DNA from: Streptomyces sp. NRRL F-525
Lineage (GTDB): Bacteria; Actinomycetota; Actinomycetes; Streptomycetales; Streptomycetaceae
NCBI RefSeq assembly: GCF_000716605.1
Contig: NZ_JNXE01000020.1
Location: 104,536-168,535, forward strand
Direction: 5' to 3'
Length of the DNA stretch: 64,000 nucleotides
Positions 52,445 through 60,808 of the stretch are shown here, in pieces (the first letter of the stretch is position 1; each line of letters begins with the position of its first letter). The position numbers and the translations under genes were made by a program. Below the pieces are notes generated by a model. That model saw only the letters and a program-made list of their open reading frames with translations, was not told the DNA's origin and did not search any database.

Positions 52445-53206
52445 GTGGGGACCACGCAGTTGGAATCGGTGCCGGAACCGAAGTACTGGCATCTCAAGAC
52501 AGTGCTGAGTGAGGCACTGGACTCCGAGTTCTCCGTGGGCGAGATCCTGCCCAACGAGCGCGACCTGGCGGCCCGCTTCGGCGTCGCCCGGGCCACGCTC
52601 CGGCAGGCTCTGGAACAACTCGAACTGGAAGGCCGGCTGCAGCGCCGCCGCGGCGTCGGTACGACCGTCGCGCCGCCGCGCGTGGGTGTCGCCGTCGGCA
52701 CCGAGCAGCACGCCTGGCCGGGCGCCGGGGAGGACGCCTGGCAGTCCGTCGACTGCGTGCTGGCGGCTCCGCCGGCGGCCGTCGCGGACGTCCTGGAGAC
52801 CGGTTCCGAGGAACTGGTCCACACTGTGCGGCGCTCCCGGGTGAGCCACGGCCAGCCGGTCGCCGCCGAACTGCTCTACATCCCGGAGTCGTCGGTACCC
52901 GACCTCTCCGCCATAGACACCCCCTCGGCAACGGCACGCGCGCGTGCGGTACTTCGCGAGTTGCAACGCCTCGAACTGGAGGGCCAGGACCGCGCCGTGG
53001 AACTCGGCTCGGCCCGCGCGGACGACGCCAAGGAACTGGACCGCCTCCCCGGCGCCCCGGTCCTCGTCGTCACCACCCGCTTCTTTGCCGAGGGCCGCAC
53101 CGCCGCGGTCTCCGTAGCGACCTACCGCGCGGACACCTGCCGCCTGACCTTCGCGGACTCCGGAGGCGTGGAAATCCACCACGGCCCGGAACGCCAGGCT
53201 TCCTGA
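52445..53206 (+). CDS. GntR/HutC-family regulator with UTRA domain (DasR-like)
   Basis: A 253-residue GntR regulator: winged helix (LPNERDLAARFGVARATLRQALEQLELEG at about residues 35-63) and a UTRA effector domain (about 85-245: VHTVRRSRVSHGQPVAAELLYIPES). The layout matches DasR and NagR-type sensors of sugar phosphates, but the effector domain is divergent and could bind another ligand. GGAGG lies 4 bp before the GTG. A palindromic operator overlaps its promoter, suggesting negative autoregulation. A strong terminator follows. Confidence 0.9.
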   Translation: MGTTQLESVPEPKYWHLKTVLSEALDSEFSVGEILPNERDLAARFGVARATLRQALEQLELEGRLQRRRGVGTTVAPPRVGVAVGTEQHAWPGAGEDAWQSVDCVLAAPPAAVADVLETGSEELVHTVRRSRVSHGQPVAAELLYIPESSVPDLSAIDTPSATARARAVLRELQRLELEGQDRAVELGSARADDAKELDRLPGAPVLVVTTRFFAEGRTAAVSVATYRADTCRLTFADSGGVEIHHGPERQAS

Positions 53207-53222
53207 CCCGGCCAGAGTTCAC

Positions 53223-53263
53223 CGCGTCGCGCCCCGGAACTGCTCCGGGGCGCGACGCGTTTT
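53223..53263 (+). terminator. strong Rho-independent-type terminator
   Basis: A perfect 16-bp GC-rich stem (53223-53238 with 53244-53259), 5-nt loop ACTGC and a TTTT run, 16 bp after the GntR stop. Confidence 0.9.
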
Positions 53264-53500
53264 CTGTGACGGGAGTGTTTCTCCGCCCGGCGGGGCAGCG
53301 CCCCAAACGGGCGCGGGGCTGTGTCGATTTGCGGCTTCGCCGCGCGGGCGCGCCCAGCCGACCCTCGCGCCCGGAACTCCACCCGGAGCACGACGCGTTC
53401 CCTTCTCAGTGCCCTGCACGGCAGCACCCCAAAGGGGCGCGGGGAACTGCGCGACAAGCCACGATGGCGCCGCACCCGACAAACCACCACCGAGCCCAGC
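53234..53500 (+). repeat. tandem, degenerate copies of the dispersed repeat element
   Basis: Two partial copies offset by about 126-135 bp: each has CCGGAACT...CGACGCGTT, then GGCAGC-CCCCAAA-GGGCGCGGGG (cores at 53294 and 53420) and a CAGCC or CAAGCCAC tail. Copy 1 also carries the TGCGGCTTCGCCGC inner hairpin found at 40301. This explains the 334-bp gene-free stretch between the GntR and ROK genes. Nothing else was seen there. Confidence 0.65.
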
Positions 53501-53540
53501 CACAACGGACCGGCACCCAAAAAACAACCCCACGGCCAAG

Positions 53541-54695
53541 CTAGCGCCGCGTCACCGTGCCCTCGACCGCGAACAGTTGCTCCTCCACATGGTCAAGTGC
53601 CAACCGCAACGCCCCAGTCGCCGCAGCCGCCTCCCCGAGCAACGACAACGCGACCTTCGGCGGCCGCAGGCAATACCGCGCCAACTCCCGCCGCAACGGC
53701 TCCAGTACACCGTCCAGCCCGGCAGCCCACCCACCCACGACGACCAACTCGGGATCGAGCGCCAGCACCAGCGCGGCGACATCGTGCACAAGGCGCTGGA
53801 TGAACCGGTCGACAGCAGCCCGCGCCCGCTGGTCCCCGTCCCGAGCCAGCGCGAACACCTGCGCCACAGCCTGCTCGTCCAGCGGATGCAGCGGCTCGTC
53901 CGTGGTGGACAGCAGCGTCTCCGGAGTCACGTCCCGCCCCAGCAGATGCAGCGCGCCGATCTCACCGGCAGCCCCGCGATACCCCCGGTGCAGCCGCCCC
54001 CCGATCAGCGAACCGGCGCCCGGGCTCAACCCGGCCAGCACCATCACCATGTCGTCGGACTCGGTGGCCGCGCCCTTCCAGTGCTCGGCGACCGCCGCCG
54101 CGTTGGCGTCGTTCTCGACCAGCACAGGGCACTTGAAGGACCGGCTCAGCCGCTCCCCCAGGTGCAGCCCGGTCCACTGGGGCAACGCCGTGCCCAGCCG
54201 TACGGTGCCGTCCGCCTCGACGATGCCCGGCGTGGCGACGCCCACCGCGCGCAGCGAGCCGCGGGCGACCCCGGCCCGGCGCAGCAGCTCGGCGACCGCG
54301 GTGCGCAGCCGCTCCAGGCGCTCGTCCGCCGAGGCCGTCTCGTCGACGTCCTTGGCGATCGCGCCGAGCACCCGGCCGTCCAGGTCGGCGAGCAGCACGG
54401 CGACGCGATGTGCGCCGATCTCCAGGCCCAGCAGATGCCCGGCCTCTGCCCGGAACCTGAACCGCCGCGCGGGCCGCCCCTGCCGCCGTACAACGCTCTC
54501 GTCGGCCGCCTTCTCGACGACCAGCCCGGCCTCGATCAGTCCCTCGACGACGCCCTCGACGGTCGGCCGGGACAGACCGGTCACCCGGGTGATCTCCGTC
54601 AGCGTGGCGCAGTCCGTGGCACGCAACGCGTGCAACACCACCGCGGAGTTGATCCTCCGCAGCAGCGAGGGGTCCCCGCCGGTCAGCCCCGCCAA
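53541..54695 (-). CDS. ROK-family transcriptional regulator
   Basis: A 384-residue ROK repressor: N-terminal winged helix (LTEITRVTGLSRPTVEGVVEGLIEAG) and a sugar-kinase-like domain with LVENDANAAAVAEHW near residue 195 and a GAAGEIGALHLLG segment near 242. The usual kinase Cys-rich zinc motif is not seen. I place the start at TTG 54695, 7 bp after GGGAGG and about 30 nt downstream of a TACGAT -10 (54731-54736); a GTG at 54770 in frame has no ribosome site. It probably senses a sugar; no transporter is adjacent. Confidence 0.88.
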   Translation of the reverse strand: MAGLTGGDPSLLRRINSAVVLHALRATDCATLTEITRVTGLSRPTVEGVVEGLIEAGLVVEKAADESVVRRQGRPARRFRFRAEAGHLLGLEIGAHRVAVLLADLDGRVLGAIAKDVDETASADERLERLRTAVAELLRRAGVARGSLRAVGVATPGIVEADGTVRLGTALPQWTGLHLGERLSRSFKCPVLVENDANAAAVAEHWKGAATESDDMVMVLAGLSPGAGSLIGGRLHRGYRGAAGEIGALHLLGRDVTPETLLSTTDEPLHPLDEQAVAQVFALARDGDQRARAAVDRFIQRLVHDVAALVLALDPELVVVGGWAAGLDGVLEPLRRELARYCLRPPKVALSLLGEAAAATGALRLALDHVEEQLFAVEGTVTRR

Positions 54696-54794
54696 GGTCT
54701 GTCCTCCCAGCTCGTGCGCGTGTTGGGCGGATCGTACTCGGCGCGGCGGACCCCGGCGAGTGCCGGGCACCCCCGACCCGTCCGGCCCACCGCG

Positions 54795-55457
54795 TCACCC
54801 CGGCGCCACGAACCCCGACTCGTACGCCGCGATCACCGCCTGCGTCCGGTCCCGCGCCCCCAGCTTCGCCAGTACGGCGCTCACATGCGACTTCACCGTC
54901 TCGGTCCCGACGACCAGCCGGGCGGCGATCTCCGCGTTCGACAGACCCCGCGCCATCAGCCGCAGCACCTCCGCCTCGCGCTCGGTCAGTTGGGCCCGCT
55001 CCATCGCCGCGCGGGCCGCCCGGTTCCCGCCGTTGTCGCCGTACTCGGCGGCCAACTGCCGTACGGAGGCCGGGAACAGCAGCGACTCGCCCTCGGCCAC
55101 CAGCCGCACCGCGTGCACGATCTCGGCCGGCCGCGCCCGCTTCAGGAGGAACCCGTCGGCACCGGCGCGCAGCGCCTCGTAGACGTACTCGTCGTTCTCG
55201 AAGGTCGTGATGACCAGGATCTTCGGCGGATCGTCGACCGTGCGCAGCACCGCGCGCGTGGCCTCGATGCCGTCCAGGAGCGGCATCCGTACGTCCATGG
55301 CGACCACGTCGGGCCGCAGTTGCCGCACCAGCGGGATCACCGCGGCCCCGTCGGCGGCCTCCCCGACCACCTCGATGTCCGGCTGCGCCTCCAGCACGGC
55401 CCGCAGACCAGCGCGTACGAGGGGTTCGTCATCGACCAGGAGAACGGTGACCGGCAT
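54795..55457 (-). CDS. NarL/LuxR-family response regulator
   Basis: A 220-residue two-component regulator: receiver domain with DDE at residue 9, phosphoacceptor Asp in VVAMDVRMP near 54 and Lys in FLLKRA near 106; LuxR helix-turn-helix at the C-terminus ([25 protein letters not shown]). It follows its histidine kinase by 14 bp. The divergent ABC transporter genes are the probable targets. Confidence 0.95.
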   Translation of the reverse strand: MPVTVLLVDDEPLVRAGLRAVLEAQPDIEVVGEAADGAAVIPLVRQLRPDVVAMDVRMPLLDGIEATRAVLRTVDDPPKILVITTFENDEYVYEALRAGADGFLLKRARPAEIVHAVRLVAEGESLLFPASVRQLAAEYGDNGGNRAARAAMERAQLTEREAEVLRLMARGLSNAEIAARLVVGTETVKSHVSAVLAKLGARDRTQAVIAAYESGFVAPG

Positions 55458-55471
55458 CCGGCCAGCCTAGA

Positions 55472-56626
55472 TCAGCTCAGCGGCAGCTCCGCGTGCACCT
55501 GCCAGTCGCCCTCGTCGGGCCCGGTGTACGCCCGTCCGCCGAGCAGTGCGGCCCGTTCGCGTATGCCCCGTAGACCGCTGCCCCGGCCCGGGCCGGATAT
55601 CGCGGCCGTCAGCGGATTGCGGACCTCCAGGTCGAGGGTGCCGTCGGTGACGCCGATACGGACCCGCACAGGGACCGAACCCGCGTGCCGCAGCACATTG
55701 GTCAGCGACTCCTGCAGAATCCGGTACCCCTCCCGGGAGACCGGCCCCGGCACCGTCTCCAACGGCCCGGTCACCTCCGCGTCGACCTTCGCCCCGGAGG
55801 CCCGCGCCGACTCCAGCAGCCGGTCGGCGTCCACCAGCGTCGGCCGACTGCTCACCGGCCGCTCCGCCTCCCGCAGCACGCCCAACACCCGCTCCAGATC
55901 CTCCAGCGCGGCCCGGCCGGTCTCCTCGATGGCGCCCAGCGCTCGCTCGGTGAACTCCGGGTCGCCCGCCGTCCGCGCGGCACCCGCCTGCACCACCGCC
56001 ACGGTCAGCGCGTGACCGATGGAGTCGTGCAACTCCCGCGCGATGCGCGTGCGTTCCAGTAGCTGCTCGGTGCGCTCCTCCAGGGCGGCGAGCTGCTCCG
56101 CGCGTGAGGGGCCGAGCAGCTTCCGGGCCAGGAACGTGGCCACCGCGCCGAGGCCGACCACGGCCGCGTACAGGGCGATCAGAGGGAGGGGTACCAGCAG
56201 GGCGTACCAGCCGTGCGGCGTCGCCTCCTTGAGGAGCCAGACGTCGTCGGGCACGCGCCCGCGCGCGATCTCGATCAGCTGGTAGGTGATGATCGGCAGC
56301 CAGACGCAGGCGAACGTCGTCGCCCAGCCCAGAGCCATCCGTGCCTCCAGCCAGAGCACGGTGCGCCCCCGGTCCCGCCAGGTCGCCGACGGTGCCACGG
56401 AGATCCCCGCGTCCTCCAGGCCCGGCGTCAGCAGCAGCTGCGCCTGTACCCCTTCCCCGATTCGCACGGCTGGGATCAGACCGACCGGGATCAGCGCGAA
56501 CGCCGGCGCGTACGGGGTCTCCGGACTGATGAAGATCCACACGCTGGTGATCAGCATCGGCACCCAGAGGTGCAGCAGACGCGTGTACGTCGTCCCCCGG
56601 AGCAGCGGGCGCAGGAAGCGGGCCAT
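55472..56626 (-). CDS. HisKA_3-type sensor histidine kinase
   Basis: A 384-residue membrane kinase with four or five hydrophobic N-terminal segments (residues 15-165), dimerisation box with phospho-His in RIARELHDSIGHALT near 205, and a HATPase with an NVLRHAG-type N-box and a GSGLRGIRERAALLGG G-box. It belongs to the NarL-type sensors paired with LuxR response regulators that often control drug-efflux ABC genes. The ATG at 56626 has no ribosome site and lies 6 bp after a CACGAT hexamer of a TTGTCAGTGC promoter, so the transcript is probably leaderless. Confidence 0.94.
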   Translation of the reverse strand: MARFLRPLLRGTTYTRLLHLWVPMLITSVWIFISPETPYAPAFALIPVGLIPAVRIGEGVQAQLLLTPGLEDAGISVAPSATWRDRGRTVLWLEARMALGWATTFACVWLPIITYQLIEIARGRVPDDVWLLKEATPHGWYALLVPLPLIALYAAVVGLGAVATFLARKLLGPSRAEQLAALEERTEQLLERTRIARELHDSIGHALTVAVVQAGAARTAGDPEFTERALGAIEETGRAALEDLERVLGVLREAERPVSSRPTLVDADRLLESARASGAKVDAEVTGPLETVPGPVSREGYRILQESLTNVLRHAGSVPVRVRIGVTDGTLDLEVRNPLTAAISGPGRGSGLRGIRERAALLGGRAYTGPDEGDWQVHAELPLS

Positions 56627-56632
56627 TCCGAC

Positions 56633-56655
56633 ATCGTGACACCCGGCACTGACAA
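56633..56655 (-). promoter_or_regulatory. TTGTCAGTGC-N7-CACGAT promoter of the sensor kinase operon
   Basis: Minus-strand TTGTCAGTGC (56646-56655), 7 bp, CACGAT (56633-56638), 6 bp, ATG. Same geometry as the SWIM operon promoter at 46087 and the small ORF at 58412. Confidence 0.6.
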
Positions 56656-56734
56656 TCGGCCTCCCCCGGGCGGGGGAGACGATCTCCACTAGCGGGGGAG
56701 GCCCCAACCTCCTTGAACGGCCAGGCTGTTGGCC

Positions 56735-57658
56735 ATGACCAGCATCGACGTACGAGACCTCACCAAGGAGTACGGCACCCGGCGGGCCGTGGACCACGTC
56801 ACCTTCGACGTCCGCCCCGGCAAGGTCACCGGCTTCCTAGGCCCCAACGGCGCCGGAAAGTCCACCACCATGCGCCTCGTCCTGGGCCTGGACCGGCCCA
56901 CCTCCGGAACCGCCACCATCGGCGGCCGCCCCTACGCCGCGCTCACTGAGCCGCTGCGCCACGTGGGCGCCCTGCTCGACGCGCAGGCCGCGCACGGCTC
57001 CCGCACCGCCCGCGACCATCTGCGGGCCCTGGCGGCGAGCAACCGCATCCCGGTAGCCCGGGTCGACGCGGTGCTGGAGGAGACGGGTCTCGCGTCGGTC
57101 GCGCGGCACCGGGTGAAGACGTACTCCCTGGGCATGCGCCAGCGGCTGGGCATCGCCGGTGCTCTCCTGGGTGACCCCGAGGTGGTCCTGCTGGATGAGC
57201 CGTCGAACGGTCTCGACCCCGAAGGCATCGTCTGGATCCGGGAGTTGCTGCGCCGACTGGCGGCGGAGGGCCGCACGGTCCTGGTCTCCAGCCACCTGAT
57301 GAACGAGACCGCGTCCTTCGCCGACCACCTGGTGGTCCTCGGCCGCGGCCGCCTCCTGGCCGACACCCCGATGCGGGACTTCATCGACGCGCGCGTGCAA
57401 CCCCACGTACGCATCCGTACGACGGACGCCGGCGCCCTCAAGAGCACACTCGCCGAGCACGGTCTCGACGCCGTGGAACAGGAGGAAGGGCACTGGACCG
57501 TGGCGCACGCACGCGTGGACGAGATCGGCACCCTGTTGTCGGCGGCGGGCGTGCCGATCCTCGAACTGACCGCCACCGAGGGCACGTTGGAGCAGGCCTA
57601 TCTCGATCTGACCGCCACCGAGACCGAGTTCACCGCACCGCAGCACCAGGAGGCCTGA
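56735..57658 (+). CDS. ABC transporter ATP-binding protein (DrrA-like)
   Basis: A 307-residue ABC ATPase of the drug/lantibiotic exporter type. Walker A GPNGAGKSTT near residue 37, signature YSLGMRQRLGIAGALLG near 131, Walker B VVLLDEPSNGLDPEG near 152, H-loop SSHLMNE near 188. The C-terminal 80 residues are an extra domain. The ATG at 56735 lacks a clear ribosome site. It is 2 bp upstream of its permease and divergent from a two-component system that likely induces it. Confidence 0.94.
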   Translation: MTSIDVRDLTKEYGTRRAVDHVTFDVRPGKVTGFLGPNGAGKSTTMRLVLGLDRPTSGTATIGGRPYAALTEPLRHVGALLDAQAAHGSRTARDHLRALAASNRIPVARVDAVLEETGLASVARHRVKTYSLGMRQRLGIAGALLGDPEVVLLDEPSNGLDPEGIVWIRELLRRLAAEGRTVLVSSHLMNETASFADHLVVLGRGRLLADTPMRDFIDARVQPHVRIRTTDAGALKSTLAEHGLDAVEQEEGHWTVAHARVDEIGTLLSAAGVPILELTATEGTLEQAYLDLTATETEFTAPQHQEA

Positions 57659-57660
57659 CC

Positions 57661-58383
57661 ATGGCATTCACGCCCGTGTTCCACTCCGAGTGGATCAAGA
57701 TCCGTACCCTGCGCTCACAGCTCGCGGCCCTCGCCATGATGCTGGTGGTGACGGCACTCTTCTCCGCGCTCGCCTCCTCCGACACCAGCGGCGACGGCTT
57801 CGACCCGCTGTTCGCGGTCTTCTTCGGCGTGACCTTCGGCCAGATCGCGGCGATCGCCTTCGGCACGACCGCGGTGTCCTCGGAGTTCCAGGGCGGAGCG
57901 CTACGGCTGTCGCTGGGCGCGGTGCCGCACCGGGGGCGCTGGTTCGCGGCCAAGGCGACGGCGATCGCCGTACCCGTGTTCGCCGTCGGCCTGGTCACCG
58001 GAGCGGTGACGCTGGTGGTCGGCAAGGCGGTGCTGGGCGCTGACGCGGACGGGCTTGGCTGGGCGGAGCAGATGCGCGGGGTGGTTGGCTGCGCCGTCTA
58101 TCTCACGCTGATGGCGCTGCTCGCGGCCGGTCTCACGGCGGTGCTGCGCAGCGGGGTGGCGACGCTGAGCATCGTCATCCCGTTCCTGCTCATCGTGTCC
58201 TTCGTGGTCGGCGACGCGTCGAGCGACATCGCGGACCTCCTGCCCGACCGGGCCGGCCAGGTGGCGCTCCACGAGACCTGGGCCGGGGCGATGGGGCCGT
58301 GGACCGGGCTCGCGGTGACGGCGCTGTGGGCGGCGGCCGTGTTGGCGGCGGGGGCGTGGAGCGTGCGGCGGCGGGACGCCTGA
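57661..58383 (+). CDS. ABC-2-type transporter permease
   Basis: A 240-residue permease with about six helices (LAALAMMLVVTALFSALA, FGVTFGQIAAIAFGTTAV, AVPVFAVGLVTGAVTLVV, and others) and a short cytosolic N-terminus SEWIKIRTLRS typical of drug or bacitracin-type ABC exporters. It forms the exporter with the preceding ATPase, from which it is separated by 2 bp. It lies in the same transcription unit, and export of a toxic peptide or drug is inferred. Confidence 0.92.
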   Translation: MAFTPVFHSEWIKIRTLRSQLAALAMMLVVTALFSALASSDTSGDGFDPLFAVFFGVTFGQIAAIAFGTTAVSSEFQGGALRLSLGAVPHRGRWFAAKATAIAVPVFAVGLVTGAVTLVVGKAVLGADADGLGWAEQMRGVVGCAVYLTLMALLAAGLTAVLRSGVATLSIVIPFLLIVSFVVGDASSDIADLLPDRAGQVALHETWAGAMGPWTGLAVTALWAAAVLAAGAWSVRRRDA

Positions 58384-58411
58384 CCCCGGGCGGGCACTGA
58401 CGCCACGTCAA

Positions 58412-58434
58412 TTGTCAGTGGGGGCCGGTTTACT
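58412..58434 (+). promoter_or_regulatory. TTGTCAGTGG-N7-TTTACT promoter of a small ORF
   Basis: TTGTCAGTGG (58412-58421), 7 bp, TTTACT (58429-58434), 6 bp, ATG at 58441. Identical spacing to the promoters at 46087 and 56633; the -10 is weaker. Confidence 0.55.
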
Positions 58435-58440
58435 GGAGGC

Positions 58441-58595
58441 ATGAACAGCACGCACTGGCCGGTGACGATCGACCTGCTGTGCTCAGCGCACACGTGCTGG
58501 ACGTACACCTGTGGCGGTCGCCGGAGACGGGCCGGTGGATCGCCCTCGGTGTGTCCCAGTGGGACAAGGAGCTGCCGGAGATGGGGCCGCCGTGA
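58441..58595 (+). pseudogene. frameshifted small ORF behind a damage-type promoter
   Basis: The ATG at 58441 is placed exactly where the promoter predicts a leaderless start and opens NSTHWPVTIDLL, after which the frame turns Cys/Arg-rich and runs antisense through the next gene. In the next frame, from about 58476, the sequence reads AVLSAHVLDVHLWRSPETGR and on to KELPEMGPP, ending at TGA 58593. Joining the two by one shift around 58474-58494 yields a protein-like product of about 51 residues. Either a real frameshift, a sequencing error or an independent short ORF starting at GTG 58479 would explain it. Function unknown. Confidence 0.45.
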
Positions 58596-58599
58596 CGAT

Positions 58600-59145
58600 C
58601 TAGTCCTGCGCGGCGACCCGCAGCCGCCCGAACTCCTCGGCCATCGTCGCCGCCGTCCAATGCGCGTTCAGCCCGCTCGGATTGGGCAGCACCCACACCC
58701 GCGTGTCCCCGAACGTCCGCTCCTGCGGCCCCACTTGGGCCTTCTTGTCGTCGAACGCGGCCCGGTATGCAGTAACCCCGAGCACGGCCAGCCACCGCGG
58801 CTTCCACCCCGTCAGCTTCGACGCGAGGAGCTGCCCGCCCTCGCGGTACTCCTCCGGGCTCAGCTCGTCGGCCCGGGCCGTCGCTCGTGCCGCCACGTTC
58901 GTAATGCCGAGCCCGTACGACAGCAACTCCCCTTGCTCCTCCGGCTTCATGAGCCTCGGAGTGAAGCCGGACAGGTGCAGCACCGGCCAGAAGCGGTTGC
59001 CGGGACGGGCGAAGTGGTGGCCCGTGGCCGCCGTCATCAGACCGGGGTTGATACCGCAGAACAGCACGGCGAGGCCGTCCGCGACGACGTCCGGTACGAG
59101 ACGGTCGCGGGCGGCCTCCAGCTCGGCCTGGGTGAAGCGGGTCAG
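58600..59145 (-). CDS. mug: G/U mismatch-specific uracil-DNA glycosylase (Mug/TDG family)
   Basis: A 181-residue DNA glycosylase: catalytic motif FCGINPGL near residue 30 (the Asn activates water) and the intercalation motif NPSGLNAHW near 155. It removes U or ethenocytosine from mismatches. The familiar N-terminal helix (TRFTQAELEAARDRLVPDVVADGL) is encoded but has no ATG, GTG or TTG. The only start that includes it is CTG at 59145, which overlaps the purB stop as CTGA. A GTG at 59067 would delete this helix. The small ORF gene converges with a 4-bp gap. Confidence 0.85.
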   Translation of the reverse strand: MTRFTQAELEAARDRLVPDVVADGLAVLFCGINPGLMTAATGHHFARPGNRFWPVLHLSGFTPRLMKPEEQGELLSYGLGITNVAARATARADELSPEEYREGGQLLASKLTGWKPRWLAVLGVTAYRAAFDDKKAQVGPQERTFGDTRVWVLPNPSGLNAHWTAATMAEEFGRLRVAAQD

Positions 59146-60584
59146 AGGATCGCCCCCGGGGTGTAACCCGCGGCCTCCGGGTGCTGCTTCGCGAGCTCCT
59201 CGACGCGGGCGACGACGACGGCGACCTGGTCGGCCGCGGCACCCGTGAAGGACAGCTTGTCGGCCATCAGCGCGTCCAGCTGGGCGCGGTCCAGCGGGAT
59301 GCGCTCGTCGGCGGCGAGCTTGTCCAGCAGCTCGTTGCGCTCGGCGCCCTGCTCGCGCATCGCCAGCGCGGAGGCGACGGCGTTCTCCTTGATCGCCTCG
59401 TGCGCGACCTCGCGGCCGACACCCGCGCGGACCGCGGCCATCAGGACCTTGGTCGTCGCGAGGAACGGCAGATAGCGGTCCAGCTCACGCGCGACGACGG
59501 CCGGGAAGGCGCCGAACTCGTCGAGCACGGTCAGGAACGTCTCCAGCAGCCCGTCGAGCGCGAAGAACGCGTCGGGGAGGGCGACGCGGCGCACCACCGA
59601 GCACGAGACATCGCCCTCGTTCCACTGGTCGCCCGCCAACTCGCCGGTCATCGACGCGTAGCCGCGCAGGATGACCATCAGGCCGTTGACGCGCTCGCAG
59701 GAACGGGTGTTCATCTTGTGCGGCATCGCGGAGGAACCGACCTGGCCCGGCTTGAAGCCCTCGGTCACCAGCTCGTGCCCGGCCATCAGCCGGATCGTCT
59801 TCGCGAGCGACGACGGCGCCGCCGCGACCTGCACCAGCGCGGTCACGACCTCGTAGTCCAGCGAGCGCGGATACACCTGGCCGACCGAGGTGAACGCCTG
59901 CGAGAAGCCCAGGTGGGAGGCGATCCGCTGCTCCAGCTCCGCGAGCTTCGCCGCGTCACCGCCGAGCAGGTCCAGCATGTCCTGCGCCGTGCCCACCGGC
60001 CCCTTGATACCGCGCAGCGGGTAGCGGCCGAGCAGCTCTTCCACCCGCCCGTAGGCGACAAGCAGCTCGTCGGCGGCGGTCGCGAAACGCTTGCCGAGGG
60101 TGGTGGCCTGCGCGGCCACGTTGTGCGAGCGACCGGCCATGACCAGCTCGCCGTACTCACCGGCCAGCTTGCCGAGACGCGCCAGTACGGCCACCGTACG
60201 GTCGCGCATCAGCTCCAGCGAGAGCCGGATCTGCAGCTGCTCGACGTTCTCCGTCAGGTCCCGGGACGTCATGCCCTTGTGGACCTGCTCGTGCCCGGCG
60301 AGGTCGTTGAACTCCTCGATCCGCGCCTTCACGTCATGCCGCGTGACCTTCTCGCGCTCGGCGATCGACGCCAGGTCGACCTGGTCGAGCACCCGCTCGT
60401 AGTCCGCGATCGCCGCGTCCGGCACCTCGATCCCGAGGTCCTTCTGGGCCCGCAGCACGGCGAGCCAGAGCTGCCGCTCCAGCTTCACCTTCTGCTCGGG
60501 AGACCAGAGCGTGGCGAGCTCGGTGGAGGCATAACGTCCGGCGAGGACGTTCGGGATGCGGGGCTTGGCGGGAGCGGAAGTCAC
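59142..60584 (-). CDS. purB: adenylosuccinate lyase
   Basis: A 480-residue fumarase/aspartase-superfamily enzyme cleaving SAICAR and adenylosuccinate in purine synthesis. The superfamily signature GSSAMPHKMN is near residue 290, with TSRDLTENV near 108 and the catalytic His segment AGRSHNVAAQ near 150. The GTG at 60584 has no ribosome site and lies 8 bp after TAAACT (60593-60598), suggesting a leaderless message. It is followed by a coupled mug gene. Confidence 0.96.
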   Translation of the reverse strand: MTSAPAKPRIPNVLAGRYASTELATLWSPEQKVKLERQLWLAVLRAQKDLGIEVPDAAIADYERVLDQVDLASIAEREKVTRHDVKARIEEFNDLAGHEQVHKGMTSRDLTENVEQLQIRLSLELMRDRTVAVLARLGKLAGEYGELVMAGRSHNVAAQATTLGKRFATAADELLVAYGRVEELLGRYPLRGIKGPVGTAQDMLDLLGGDAAKLAELEQRIASHLGFSQAFTSVGQVYPRSLDYEVVTALVQVAAAPSSLAKTIRLMAGHELVTEGFKPGQVGSSAMPHKMNTRSCERVNGLMVILRGYASMTGELAGDQWNEGDVSCSVVRRVALPDAFFALDGLLETFLTVLDEFGAFPAVVARELDRYLPFLATTKVLMAAVRAGVGREVAHEAIKENAVASALAMREQGAERNELLDKLAADERIPLDRAQLDALMADKLSFTGAAADQVAVVVARVEELAKQHPEAAGYTPGAIL

Positions 60585-60808
60585 GTGTACGGAGTTTACC
60601 CGGCGTCTTTGGGGGATCCGGACCGTCCGTTCGGCCCAGAGATCCCAGGTCAAGGACTCTCCGGACAGCGGGCCGCGACAGGGCCGTCCGGGAGGCCGGA
60701 CATCTGCCCCTGACACGATGGGGTGAATCCCCCCAGTAGGCAGCAACCACACCCTCTGTTTACAAGTCACACATCTCGCATTTACCAGCGAAGACCTCAG
60801 GGGGACAC

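Noticed and set aside
53409..56015. 868-residue plus-strand frame across the ROK, response regulator and kinase genes
   Set aside because: It covers three convincing minus-strand genes and includes repeat sequence.
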